Positions 17,868 through 26,697 of a DNA stretch of 64,000 nt are shown here, piece after piece. Source of the DNA: Xylanibacter oryzae DSM 17970 (GTDB taxonomy: Bacteria; Bacteroidota; Bacteroidia; Bacteroidales; Bacteroidaceae); assembly GCF_000585355.1 (NCBI RefSeq), contig NZ_KK073873.1, positions 1,903,703 through 1,967,702 of the forward strand. The letters are read 5' to 3'. The notes under the pieces are model-generated. The model searched no databases and was not told the DNA's origin. It saw nothing but the letters and a program-made list of their open reading frames with translations. The translations under genes and the position numbers were made by a program. Position 1 is the first letter of the stretch; every line of letters begins with the position of its first letter.

Positions 17868-17921
17868 ATTGTGATCAATGTCGAAGCATGGCAATAATCT
17901 CTTTCGATATATATAAATATT

Positions 17922-19118
17922 ATGGCAAGAAAACAAGATAAATTCAGTGGTTACGACATAACTACAAGGGCAATTCATACAGGTACAGACTACGATCAGG
18001 AGACGGGTGCTGTGCGCAGACCATTGCACATGGCGAACAGCTTTCGCCTGCCCGATGACCTGAGTAAAGTAAACTATTCTTCAACCGACCTGTTGATGTA
18101 TGCACGCAACGGCAATCCTAATCAACAATGGTTAGAGGAGAAAATTGCATCCCTGCATGGTGCGGATGATGCCATCGTACTGGCAAGTGGCGTTGGAGCA
18201 CTTCATGCGCTCTTCTGGACATTATTGAAGACTGGCGACCATGTGGTTTATCCAAAGGTGAGTTATATGGCCGTATACAGAATGTTCCATGAATTGTTCA
18301 ACCGCAAGTTTGGTGTTGAAACGGATATGGTTGACATGACTAATCTTGATGCCGTAAGACGAACAATTAAATCTGACACACGACTCGTACATATCGAGAC
18401 ACCCGACAATCCCACGTGCTGTGTTACCGATATAGCTGCTATTGCGGAGATTGCCCATCAGAATGGTGCTTTGCTTTCTGTCGACAATACGTTCGCATCC
18501 CCACTAAATCAAAATCCGCTGGACCTTGGTGCCGACTTCGTGGTAGAATCTATGACAAAGTTTATCAACGGACATGGTGATGCTCAGGGCGGTGCTATTA
18601 TATCCAACGACCTTGAAGCAATGGACCGCATACGATACGAGGCACAGGTAAATGTCGGTGCTGTAATAAGTCCGTTCAACGCGTGGCAGATATTTCGTGG
18701 CTCGGTAACTTTCCCCTTACGAATGGAAAGAATAAACAAGTCCTCGCTGACTATTGCCAAATGGCTGGAGCAGAGGGAGAACGTCACCTTCGTATCGTAT
18801 CCCGGGCTGAAGAGCAATCCCGGCTATAAAATAGCCAAAAAGCAAATGAAGAATGGCTTCGGAGGAGTGATTTCATTTGGAGTTAATGCCGACGATAAGA
18901 GCGTGGAGCGTTTCTGTGCTGCTCTGAAAATCGTTACCTTTGCCGTGTCGCTTGGACACGACGAGAGCCTCATCTTTCCGCAGCCGAGTTATGATGAGCG
19001 CATCAATCTATATCCCGAAAAATTCCACCGTGGTTTCATTCGCTTCAGCGTTGGCCTTGAAGATCCTAATGACATCATCCTCGATCTTGATCAGGCATTG
19101 AAGGACATTGGGATTTAG
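17922..19118 (+). CDS. Cys/Met-metabolism PLP-dependent enzyme (cystathionine synthase/lyase or methionine gamma-lyase type)
   Basis: A 398-aa cytoplasmic enzyme of the trans-sulfuration PLP family, normal length. Visible are the N-terminal TRAIHTGTDYDQETGAVRRP with the substrate-site region, YARNGNPNQQWLEEKIASLHGADDAIVLASGVGA (phosphate-binding SGVGA), HIETPDNPTCCVTDI, and SVDNTFASPLNQNPLDLGADFV with the PLP-binding Asp. The Schiff-base lysine is K213 in ESMTKFINGH. The family includes cystathionine gamma-synthase, cystathionine beta/gamma-lyases, O-acetylhomoserine sulfhydrylase and methionine gamma-lyase; the sequence alone does not decide among them. It is a single-gene unit with an unusual 158-nt leader. 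Confidence 0.9.
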   Translation: MARKQDKFSGYDITTRAIHTGTDYDQETGAVRRPLHMANSFRLPDDLSKVNYSSTDLLMYARNGNPNQQWLEEKIASLHGADDAIVLASGVGALHALFWTLLKTGDHVVYPKVSYMAVYRMFHELFNRKFGVETDMVDMTNLDAVRRTIKSDTRLVHIETPDNPTCCVTDIAAIAEIAHQNGALLSVDNTFASPLNQNPLDLGADFVVESMTKFINGHGDAQGGAIISNDLEAMDRIRYEAQVNVGAVISPFNAWQIFRGSVTFPLRMERINKSSLTIAKWLEQRENVTFVSYPGLKSNPGYKIAKKQMKNGFGGVISFGVNADDKSVERFCAALKIVTFAVSLGHDESLIFPQPSYDERINLYPEKFHRGFIRFSVGLEDPNDIILDLDQALKDIGI

Positions 19119-19299
19119 GATACGACGTAACTGTACCACTATATCTATTATGCAAAGATACTGTAAAGTGCTCCTGCTTTTCGTTATTTTTCAAGTTATC
19201 CGCTGTATGCAGCCCTTACGGAAGAAAAGCGACAGAAAGACGAATGGACAACCTTGGCACAAAAGTCAACTTTGTGTACAAAATGTTGTATAGGGGGTA

Positions 19300-20088
19300 C
19301 TAAGTAGTTACTCCGAATATACGACTTACATTTGCATTTGTCCTCTCGCATATTTCATCTTCTGTTACACTATAACATTCTGCCATTTTCTTTATAATAT
19401 AAACTATAAAAGAACTCTCATTACGCTCCCCACGCTTGGGAGTGGGAGCCATATACGGAGCATCTGTCTCAAGTACAATCCTAGCTAATGGGATATTGGG
19501 AAGAACTTCTGGCAGATGAGACTTTTTAAAAGTAAGAACTCCACCAATACCTAATGCAAATTTATCAAACAACAATAATTCAGCAGCTTCTTTCTCATTA
19601 CCTGTAAAACAATGAAAAACGCCTCCTGGAAGTTCTTTTTCGTAAATTCGTAATATCTTTACCATCTCATTTTGCCCCTTCCTGCAATGTATCATAAGGG
19701 GTTTATGATATTCGACAGACCAGATTACCTGCTTCTCAAAAGCATCCAACTGTTCTTTTTCAAATTCCCGACTCCAATAATAGTCCAATCCTACTTCACC
19801 TATTGCAATGAAAGGATTATCTCTGACAAGCATCTTTTTCATTTCTGTCAGAACACTATCATAGTCGCTTTTCACCTCTTCAGGATGAAGACCAATCATT
19901 GGAAAAGCAAAATCCGGATATGACCTACACAAATTAATTATCGCAGTAACGGATTTCAGATCTATCGCAGGTATAAAGATTTTTTGGGCTCCTGCCTGTT
20001 TAGCCCTAGCTACCACGTCAGACAAATCATTCTTATATTCTTCACCATCAAGATGGGCATGTGTATCTATAAAATGCATGCTATTCAA
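19300..20088 (-). CDS. TatD family metal-dependent hydrolase (DNase)
   Basis: A 262-aa TIM-barrel metallohydrolase of the TatD family. Metal ligands are seen in FIDTHAHLDGEEY (HxH), AIGEVGLDYYWS (Glu), MIHCRKGQNE (His), GGVFHCFTGNEKEA (His) and LETDAPYMAP (Asp). TatD proteins are 3'-5' exonucleases acting on damaged single-stranded DNA and RNA. The ATG at 20088 overlaps the upstream gene by 8 bp; the ATG at 20079 (MHFIDTHAHLD) fits the family start better and avoids overlap. It is third in a leftward operon after a polyprenyl synthase and an unknown gene. Confidence 0.93.
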   Translation of the reverse strand: MNSMHFIDTHAHLDGEEYKNDLSDVVARAKQAGAQKIFIPAIDLKSVTAIINLCRSYPDFAFPMIGLHPEEVKSDYDSVLTEMKKMLVRDNPFIAIGEVGLDYYWSREFEKEQLDAFEKQVIWSVEYHKPLMIHCRKGQNEMVKILRIYEKELPGGVFHCFTGNEKEAAELLLFDKFALGIGGVLTFKKSHLPEVLPNIPLARIVLETDAPYMAPTPKRGERNESSFIVYIIKKMAECYSVTEDEICERTNANVSRIFGVTT

Positions 20089-20782
20089 CCTTTATTTTTT
20101 CAGTGCTTCGATAATAATATACAATGCCAAATTTACGGCATTCATCTAGTTTAATCTCAAGAGGTTCCTCCTCAAAATGTTTTTCAATCTGATTCCAAAG
20201 ATCAAGTAGCACACGGTCAACATCAGGACGTATAACTTTCAAGATTTCAAATGATTTATTAGTTTTATCCTGTAACATTTTATGTTTATCATAAGCCTCC
20301 TTGAATATATCATAATGAGTGGCAACCATACTTATTGTAGGATTATATATAGGTCTGCCGCCATTCTTTATACGCGCCTTCTCACCTTTAATTATATTTA
20401 TGCCACTTTTCAAAATGCCATCATAAGTTTTGATATTAGGCAAAGAGTAATCTCCTTCGCTAAGAGAATACAATTTTTTATTACTCTCTTTTATTTCCCC
20501 TCTCTGCATCGCCAGATATAGTACCTGAATGAAGTGGCTTATATACATCTCAGCGTTACGTTGTAACTTATCTATTTTTCCACTATTCCTTATCTGTGCA
20601 TTATAACACATATTGTACTGCTGATTAGCCGTTAGCAATTTCTGATAGACCTGTTGAACTTCATTGAGAGTTTTCCAGTCTATAAAGCGGTTTTTAACTG
20701 TATAGATTTCGTTATTATCTATTACAGTCTTAAGGGCTTTTAATCTAGCTGCATCTGTTTTTGGAAGTCTTCTGTAAGGCAT
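20081..20782 (-). CDS. Conserved Bacteroidales protein of unknown function
   Basis: A 233-aa soluble protein, mostly predicted helical, beginning MPYRRLPKTDAARLKALK. Proteins with this start recur in Bacteroidales genomes, to my knowledge without an assigned function. No catalytic motif, signal peptide or membrane segment is visible. It lies 4 bp after the polyprenyl synthase stop and overlaps or abuts TatD, so the three are co-transcribed; the pairing does not by itself suggest a pathway. Confidence 0.75.
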   Translation of the reverse strand: MPYRRLPKTDAARLKALKTVIDNNEIYTVKNRFIDWKTLNEVQQVYQKLLTANQQYNMCYNAQIRNSGKIDKLQRNAEMYISHFIQVLYLAMQRGEIKESNKKLYSLSEGDYSLPNIKTYDGILKSGINIIKGEKARIKNGGRPIYNPTISMVATHYDIFKEAYDKHKMLQDKTNKSFEILKVIRPDVDRVLLDLWNQIEKHFEEEPLEIKLDECRKFGIVYYYRSTEKIKVE

Positions 20783-20786
20783 AGCT

Positions 20787-21767
20787 CTAATAATTACGTT
20801 TCATCAGTGATTCGGCAAAATATTTTAAATTATATTTAGAATTCTCTGCCACATTAACTTTATTAAGATATCTATTAGCTTCACTGAAATAGTAGGCTAT
20901 TTTTTCCTCACAGAGATGCTTTATTCCTATAGTATCATACAAGTGCGTCACGGCCTTTATCTTTTCCTGCTTGTCAAATTTGTCAAGTCCTAGCCATTTA
21001 TCCAGCTCAACGCGCTGATCAGCATCGGCTCTCTGATAAGCATTGATAAGCATATATGTTTTCTTATTTGATGTAATATCTCCACCAATAGCCTTTCCGA
21101 ATACTTTCGGATCTCCATAAACATCAAGAAAATCATCTTGTAACTGAAAAGCGAGTCCCATCTGCTCACCAAATTTATAAAGATTTTCAGCATCTTCGGC
21201 AGGAGCATCTGCTAATATTGCGCCCATTTTCATAGCACAAGCCAACAATACACTTGTTTTCAGCCTTATCATCTCTATATATTCGTCTTCTGTAACGTCA
21301 TTACGTGTCTCGAAATCCATATCATACTGTTGCCCCTCACCTATCTCCAAGGCTGTCTCAGTAAACAAAGACAATACAGGACGCAACTTATCTTCATCAC
21401 ACTGCATAATACGCTCGTAAGCCATAACCAGCATAGAGTCTCCTGATAGGATTGCTGTATTAGCATTCCATTTTTTATGTACCGTATCATGACCACGCCT
21501 TACATCTGCATTGTCCATAAGATCATCATGTAATAACGTATAGTTATGGTATGTTTCAAGAGCACATGCCGTTGATAGAATCGTTTCAGGATCATTCTTG
21601 TATAGATTATAAGACAGCAACATCAGTACCGGTCTGATACGTTTTCCGCCCATAGACAACACATATTGTATAGGAGCATAAAGAGATGCCGGCTTACGAT
21701 TGTAAGACAACTTATTCAGGTATTCGTTCACTGTATTCTGAATTTCACTAGCTGTTAACATAATCAT
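20787..21767 (-). CDS. Polyprenyl diphosphate synthase (FPP/GGPP synthase type)
   Basis: A 326-aa all-helical trans-isoprenyl diphosphate synthase that condenses isopentenyl diphosphate onto allylic diphosphates. The first aspartate-rich motif is in YTLLHDDLMDNADVRRG, the second in LAFQLQDDFLDVYGDP, with GGKRIRPVL for diphosphate binding and FGKAIGGDITSNKKTYMLI near the second motif. Chain length cannot be fixed without a model of the floor residues; it may serve undecaprenyl or menaquinone side-chain precursors. The third codon (ATG) is an alternative start. First gene of the leftward operon. Confidence 0.93.
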   Translation of the reverse strand: MIMLTASEIQNTVNEYLNKLSYNRKPASLYAPIQYVLSMGGKRIRPVLMLLSYNLYKNDPETILSTACALETYHNYTLLHDDLMDNADVRRGHDTVHKKWNANTAILSGDSMLVMAYERIMQCDEDKLRPVLSLFTETALEIGEGQQYDMDFETRNDVTEDEYIEMIRLKTSVLLACAMKMGAILADAPAEDAENLYKFGEQMGLAFQLQDDFLDVYGDPKVFGKAIGGDITSNKKTYMLINAYQRADADQRVELDKWLGLDKFDKQEKIKAVTHLYDTIGIKHLCEEKIAYYFSEANRYLNKVNVAENSKYNLKYFAESLMKRNY

Positions 21768-22068
21768 TATATTTAGATTTCAAGAATTGTATAATTTTTA
21801 TTCGGCTTATATATATAGCCGCAACCTCAGGACAATCATATTTCATATTGCAATATTATTATGACATTCCAATTATTAAAATATCAACAACATGACTATA
21901 AAGATAAATCCTTTCAACTTTTATTATATTTTAATATACGCAGTACCTCATTTTTCTGTTTTTTGCGTTATAACCTAATATTAGAACGCTACTACATTAT
22001 TTCACAATGCAAAAATAGTGTAGATATTTGAAAAAAGGTGTATCTTTGCGGATAAATTGAGAAAATAA
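21768..22068. other. Divergent intergenic region between polyprenyl synthase and porQ
   Basis: AT-rich, no gene. The rightward -7 box TATCTTTG (22041-22048) for porQ lies here. No exact TAnnTTTG was found for the leftward polyprenyl synthase operon, so its promoter is unassigned. Confidence 0.5.
22041..22048 (+). promoter_or_regulatory. -7 promoter element of porQ-cmk
   Basis: TATCTTTG matches TAnnTTTG and is followed by CGG. The predicted start is near 22053, giving a leader of about 16 nt before the ATG at 22069. The -33 element is not obvious. Confidence 0.65.
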
Positions 22069-23016
22069 ATGAAAAAAGCTGTCTTTTGTCTCCTATTCAC
22101 GCTTTTTACTGTACAAATTGTGTCACAGGAGAGCCAAAATGATTATAACTTTCTGAGATTGCCGGTTAGTGCACATGCGGCAGCTTTAGGAGGTGACAAC
22201 ATTTCAATTATTAAAGACGACGCTACATTGATGTTCAATAACCCAGCACTAATCTCTTCTGTAAGTGATAAGACCATAAACCTGAACTTTATGTCATACA
22301 TGGAAGGAACGAAACTGGCAAGTGCTTCATTCACTAAAATCATTAATGACAAAGCTACTTGGGCTGTATCTGCTCAATATATAGATTATGGTAACATCAA
22401 AGAGGTTACAGAAGATAATATAGAACAAGGAACATTCTCTGCAAAGGATATATCTATAGCAGGATATTTTGCATACACACTATCCAATAAAATTGTTGGC
22501 GGCATAACTGCGAAATGCATATCATCACATATTGCCGGATATAATTCGCTGGCGATGGGCGTTGACCTGGGATTAAACTATTATGATGACGAGCGCGATC
22601 TTTCAGTATCGGCTGTAGCAAAGAATTTGGGTGGACAATTGAAAGCTTATGACGAGACATATGAGGGTATACCACTTGATCTTCAAATTGGTGCTAGCAA
22701 ACGTGTGATAAATAGTCCATTCAGATTTTCTGCAACAATTGTAGACTTAAACCATTGGGATTATAGTTTTATAAATCATATGGTTGCAGGACTTGACCTT
22801 ATTTTATCAGACAACATATATCTGTCGTGTGGATATAATTTCCGCCGTGCACACGAAATGAAAATAACAGACAGTGACAACGAGTCTAGTTCTCACGGTG
22901 CCGGATTCTCTTTTGGAGGTGGCATCGAACTTGAAAGATTCAAATTGCAATTGTCATACGGCAAATATCATGTATCGTCTTCGTCAATATTAGTAAACGT
23001 ATCATACTCATTATAA
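22069..23016 (+). CDS. porQ: Type IX secretion system protein PorQ
   Basis: A 315-aa outer-membrane beta-barrel protein with a signal peptide (to about residue 22). The N-terminal FLRLPVSAHAAALGGDNISIIKDDATLMFNNPALIS is the PorQ/PorV-like signature, followed by barrel strands and the ending SSILVNVSYSL. In Porphyromonas PorQ belongs to the type IX secretion attachment complex, which links cargo proteins to the surface. The cytidylate kinase gene directly downstream is the arrangement I recall for porQ in other Bacteroidales. It implies that type IX secretion genes exist elsewhere in the genome; none of the core components is in this window. Confidence 0.85.
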   Translation: MKKAVFCLLFTLFTVQIVSQESQNDYNFLRLPVSAHAAALGGDNISIIKDDATLMFNNPALISSVSDKTINLNFMSYMEGTKLASASFTKIINDKATWAVSAQYIDYGNIKEVTEDNIEQGTFSAKDISIAGYFAYTLSNKIVGGITAKCISSHIAGYNSLAMGVDLGLNYYDDERDLSVSAVAKNLGGQLKAYDETYEGIPLDLQIGASKRVINSPFRFSATIVDLNHWDYSFINHMVAGLDLILSDNIYLSCGYNFRRAHEMKITDSDNESSSHGAGFSFGGGIELERFKLQLSYGKYHVSSSSILVNVSYSL

Positions 23017-23027
23017 AATAAAGAACA

Positions 23028-23717
23028 ATGAAGAAAATAATAATCGCCATTGATGGTTTCTCATCATGCGGAAAGAGTACAATGGCAAAGGATTTAGCTA
23101 AAGAGATAGGTTATATATATGTAGATACTGGGGCAATGTATAGAGCTGTAACACTATTCGCATTACGCAATGACTGTTTTATAAATGACAGCGAAGTAAA
23201 TGTAGAAAAACTTGAACGCAAAATGAATGAAATAAGCATAACTTTTGCCATCAATAAAGAGACAGGACGCCCTGACACATATCTTAATGCCGAGAATGTT
23301 GAAAAGGAGATACGTTCTATGGATGTATCCAGTCATGTAAGTCCGATAGCAACAGTACCATTTGTACGCAAGGCTATGGTAGCGCAGCAGCAAAAAATGG
23401 GCGATAAAAAAGGTTTGGTAATGGACGGCCGTGATATTGGAACTACCGTATTCCCTTCAGCAGAACTTAAAATTTATGTTACTGCAAGTGCAGAGATACG
23501 TGCTAAGCGCCGTTTTGATGAATTAAAGGCCAAAGGCATAACTGCCAATTTCGATGATATTCTTAAGAATGTCAATGAACGTGATTATATAGACACACAT
23601 CGCGATATATCTCCTCTATGCAAAGCAGAAGATGCTATTCTTCTGGATAACAGTAACATGACTATAGCCGAACAGAAACAATGGCTATTAGATAAATATA
23701 GAGAAGCGGCTGAATAG
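23028..23717 (+). CDS. cmk: Cytidylate kinase
   Basis: A 229-aa (d)CMP kinase that phosphorylates CMP and dCMP from ATP. The P-loop is [17 protein letters not shown], the CMP-binding part includes [16 protein letters not shown] and [21 protein letters not shown], and the lid region is [13 protein letters not shown]. Length is normal. It starts 11 bp after porQ, with which it shares a transcript. Confidence 0.96.
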   Translation: MKKIIIAIDGFSSCGKSTMAKDLAKEIGYIYVDTGAMYRAVTLFALRNDCFINDSEVNVEKLERKMNEISITFAINKETGRPDTYLNAENVEKEIRSMDVSSHVSPIATVPFVRKAMVAQQQKMGDKKGLVMDGRDIGTTVFPSAELKIYVTASAEIRAKRRFDELKAKGITANFDDILKNVNERDYIDTHRDISPLCKAEDAILLDNSNMTIAEQKQWLLDKYREAAE

Positions 23718-23791
23718 TTTTTCTCTATCAAAAAAGTAAAAAGGTATCTATGCCCCTAATATACATTCTAAGTTATAGTATCGCTAAGAGT

Positions 23792-26080
23792 ATGAAAAAG
23801 TTATTTTTTATTTTACTGGGGTTATGCTGCTCATTCACATTGTCAGCACACAAAATTCAAAGTTTTGTTGTTAATGAAGATAGTATCGCACTAGAATTTG
23901 TAAATATAGCTGTACTCCATGTTGCAGACTCCGTACTTGAAACAGGATGCATAACTGATGACAAAGGGCACTTTTGTATTGAATGCGATGACGATAATGC
24001 TATCATAAGAATAAGTATGATTGGATATGAGACGCGATATATCCATATGCCTCTTCCTGATAAGATTCAATTGAGTCCGTCATCTGTAATTTTAAAAGAA
24101 GTGACGATAAAGGCCTCAAGGAAATATGTTAAAGCGACAAACAATGGCCTGATTGTAAAGATGGATAACAACCCGTTGTCCAAATTGTCTTCTGTGGCAG
24201 ATGCCATCAAACAGATGCCGATGATCAACCCTATCGATGGAACTGTCTTGGGAAAGGGCACTCCTGAAATTTATATTAACAATAGAAAGGTTATAGATGA
24301 TAGTGAACTCAAGCAACTCTCACCTAGCAAGGTACTTGACGTGGAGATTATCACCCGTCCTGGGGCAAAATACGATTCAAATGTAAAATCTGTGCTGATT
24401 ATTCATACTAAGAAACTTGACCAAGAACTAGCGGGAGTCGTGACCGGTACAGGTACTGCCGCCGAAGTACTTTCCGGTAATGTCAATGCTGACCTTACTT
24501 ATATGTTTCATAATGGTATTGGGCTCTACTGCGGCACTACTTTCTCTAATGATGGTTACAAGCAGAAGAGAACATACACCGAGATATTCAATAACAATGC
24601 GTCTAAGACCTTAACACAAGGTGATTATCGTTCTCGCTCAAAGACTATAAAAGCCAATATGGGCATCAGCTACGACTTTTCTTCAAGTAATTCTATTGGT
24701 CTGAGATACGAGTTTAACAGACTTCCGACCAGCCATTACAAGGCACAAACCGATATTGACATCTTACCCGCTGAGGGAGAAGGTACCGCTGAATCATTGT
24801 CTGAAATAAATTCTCAAAGTTATCAGCATTCTGTAAACGCTTATTCTGACTTAAAATTAGGTTCTAAAAAGAATATTGAGCTCACTACTGACGCTGACTA
24901 TGTTTATGGAGACAACGGGAATCGTTCAAATACAAAAGAATCAGAAAGTATGGCACTACGGAATATGACAACAGCATCACATACCGCATACTATATTCTG
25001 GCAGCTAAGACCAATCTCAATTTTAAACTAAAGAAACTTACTACAGATGTTGGAGCCCAATATTCATTTACGAGAAATAAAATGGATTTCGACGGTTCTG
25101 ACAATGTCGGCACTTCTTTCCTAACTTCGTCAAATGATTTGGAAAAACAGCATCTATATGCTGGATACGTAAATCTGGCTTATACTTTGAATGATAACTG
25201 GAGTCTGAATGGTGGATTGAGATTTGAAAATGCTGCGTTCGATTACACAGAGAATGATAAAAAGATAGATGCTCAGTCTAAAACATTCACTGACCGGCTC
25301 CCTATATTGGGCATAAACTTTCAGAAAGGTAACTTGAATCTTGGTTTGACATACAACTCCAACATTGATCGCCCAAGCTATAGTGAACTCAACAATAATT
25401 ATACATACGTATCACATACATCTTGGGAAACCGGTAATCCTCTGCTGAGATCCTCTCTGACACACTCACTGGATTTGAGCGTTTCATGGAAACAATCAAT
25501 ATTTGAGGCTATATACAGCCATAATATGCGTAATATCAATACAGTGTACACATACTTACCGTCTGACAATATCAATGTACGCAAGGAGATAAATCTTCCG
25601 AATTTTAACAGCTTAACATTAATAGCTTCACAGAACCTTAACGTTGGATTTTGGCATCCGATGCTGCAAGGGCTATTATACATTCAAAATTTCAAATATG
25701 GTTCTCCTGTCAATTCTTATAATAAACTTCTTGGACAAGTTACTATGAGCAATCGTTTTGATTTGCCATGGAGTATGTATGCCTATATTAGTGGTGCATG
25801 GACAAGCAAAGGAAATCAGGTAACGTTGTACTCAGAAGGAAACTGTACCTTATACTTTATGTTGAACAAAAATATGAAGAACTGGTCATTTAATTTTCTC
25901 TTCAATGATTTTGCTAATACTTACCGGCAAAAAGATATTGTCAATACTAATGGCGTGTCGTATGGTGAAAATCGAAAAGGTGCTTCATCTTTCGTTCAGT
26001 TGTCTGTAACTTATACCTTCAAGAACAAGAAATCGTTCAAGGGTAAGAGCGCAGCTGTAGAAGAAATGAAAAGATTTTAG
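23792..26080 (+). CDS. TonB-dependent-receptor-like outer-membrane beta-barrel protein
   Basis: A 762-aa protein. The ATG at 23792 (MKKLFFILLGLCCSFTLSAHK) is preferred over an in-frame ATG at 23750 because it gives a clean signal peptide. Residues about 25-105 resemble a carboxypeptidase-regulatory-like beta-sandwich (FVNIAVLHVADSVLETGCITDDKGHF). Residues about 110-210 form a plug-like domain (PLSKLSSVADAIKQMPMINPIDG and PGAKYDSNVKSVLIIHT), and the rest is a barrel of the outer membrane beta-barrel (OMP_b-brl_3) type. The substrate is unknown and no SusD-like partner is adjacent. The last strand does not end at the C-terminus but is followed by a short basic tail (KNKKSFKGKSAAVEEMKRF). Confidence 0.85.
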   Translation: MKKLFFILLGLCCSFTLSAHKIQSFVVNEDSIALEFVNIAVLHVADSVLETGCITDDKGHFCIECDDDNAIIRISMIGYETRYIHMPLPDKIQLSPSSVILKEVTIKASRKYVKATNNGLIVKMDNNPLSKLSSVADAIKQMPMINPIDGTVLGKGTPEIYINNRKVIDDSELKQLSPSKVLDVEIITRPGAKYDSNVKSVLIIHTKKLDQELAGVVTGTGTAAEVLSGNVNADLTYMFHNGIGLYCGTTFSNDGYKQKRTYTEIFNNNASKTLTQGDYRSRSKTIKANMGISYDFSSSNSIGLRYEFNRLPTSHYKAQTDIDILPAEGEGTAESLSEINSQSYQHSVNAYSDLKLGSKKNIELTTDADYVYGDNGNRSNTKESESMALRNMTTASHTAYYILAAKTNLNFKLKKLTTDVGAQYSFTRNKMDFDGSDNVGTSFLTSSNDLEKQHLYAGYVNLAYTLNDNWSLNGGLRFENAAFDYTENDKKIDAQSKTFTDRLPILGINFQKGNLNLGLTYNSNIDRPSYSELNNNYTYVSHTSWETGNPLLRSSLTHSLDLSVSWKQSIFEAIYSHNMRNINTVYTYLPSDNINVRKEINLPNFNSLTLIASQNLNVGFWHPMLQGLLYIQNFKYGSPVNSYNKLLGQVTMSNRFDLPWSMYAYISGAWTSKGNQVTLYSEGNCTLYFMLNKNMKNWSFNFLFNDFANTYRQKDIVNTNGVSYGENRKGASSFVQLSVTYTFKNKKSFKGKSAAVEEMKRF

Positions 26081-26096
26081 TGATTATTATGAGAAA

Positions 26097-26179
26097 AGGT
26101 TCATCCAAGTAACACCTAAGAAGCTCACGTGTTCAGCCTCTGTCATGGCGATTTCTCCATTTCCCTTGCGGATGAACCT
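26097..26179. repeat. 83-bp element bounded by a perfect 10-bp inverted repeat
   Basis: AGGTTCATCC (26097-26106) and GGATGAACCT (26170-26179) enclose 63 bp that are less AT-rich than the surroundings. Inside, AACAC (26111-26115) can pair with GTGTT (26129-26133), and ATGG (26145-26148) with CCAT (26157-26160), so an RNA of either strand could fold as two small hairpins on a closing stem. A short open frame on the minus strand reads through it. It may be a structured RNA, a small mobile-element relic or chance; no known riboswitch core was recognised. Confidence 0.4.
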
Positions 26180-26257
26180 AAAAAAAATATTTTAAATACA
26201 ATTTTCACTTCCACTGGTACGAAATAGCATAAAGTATTGAATAACAAATATTTAATC

Positions 26258-26286
26258 ACGGGGAGGTGAAATTTTCACCTCCCCGT
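26258..26286 (+). terminator. GC-rich palindrome, probable terminator between convergent genes
   Basis: A perfect 14-bp inverted repeat around a single central T (26258-26271 and 26273-26286), with GGGGAGGTG in the arm, followed on the plus strand by a T-rich run. It is placed to end the rightward barrel-protein transcript. Closely related sequences recur at 26607-26633 and, as a half copy, at 26678-26690, so it is also a small repeat family. Confidence 0.65.
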
Positions 26287-26465
26287 TTATTTTGCCGATC
26301 CTTTTTGATTAATAATACCTTTATTATTTGTTCGCTGCAGAATATTACAATAATAACATTTAACAAAAAACGGTTTATGTCCATCAATATATTAACACGA
26401 AATAGACATAAAATGCGAATAAATCATATCATATGATGCCCTGAATATATAGTTTTCAACTACTG

Positions 26466-26553
26466 ATTCAAATTAAATTGTATACCAATTCAAATTAAAT
26501 TAGACAGCAATTCAATTTAGATTGCATACCAATTCAAGTTGAATTGCAAAGCC
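26466..26553. repeat. Four tandem 22-bp repeats
   Basis: Units at 26466-26487, 26488-26509, 26510-26531 and 26532-26553, all exactly 22 bp, share ATTCAAnTTnAATTG-like starts (ATTCAAATTAAATT, ATTCAAATTAAATT, ATTCAATTTAGATT, ATTCAAGTTGAATT), and units 1 and 3 end in ATACCA. Each unit is itself partly palindromic. The period equals two turns of B-DNA, as in an array of protein-binding sites. It lies between convergent genes, so it is not an obvious promoter operator. Confidence 0.7.
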
Positions 26554-26606
26554 ATTTTTATTCTATTTGCAATCATCCGAATGGCTTTAATGGATAGGAA
26601 ACTATT

Positions 26607-26633
26607 CGGGGAGGTGGATTTTTCACCTCCCCG
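26607..26633. repeat. Second copy of the GGGGAGGTG palindrome
   Basis: Ten-bp arms (26607-26616 with 26624-26633) identical to those of the palindrome at 26258-26286, with a slightly different 7-bp centre. A third, half copy (CGGGGAGGTGAAA, 26678-26690) lies 8 bp beyond the MFS gene stop. These may serve as terminators for the leftward MFS gene, but the same arm sequence three times in 430 bp points to duplication. Confidence 0.6.
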
Positions 26634-26697
26634 TAGTTAAAGCATTGTTATTAAGACAATTACAAAGAAATAAGCTTCGGGGAGGTGAAAATAAAAA

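Noticed and set aside
19238..19280. CACAAA/TTTGTG inverted repeat after the PLP-enzyme gene as a terminator
   Set aside because: Only six base pairs, AT-rich, and without a T run on either strand; too weak to call.
26087..26190. A short minus-strand open frame (19 codons from ATG) through the 83-bp inverted-repeat element
   Set aside because: Too short and bounded by a stop just upstream; the inverted-repeat structure explains the segment better than a protein.
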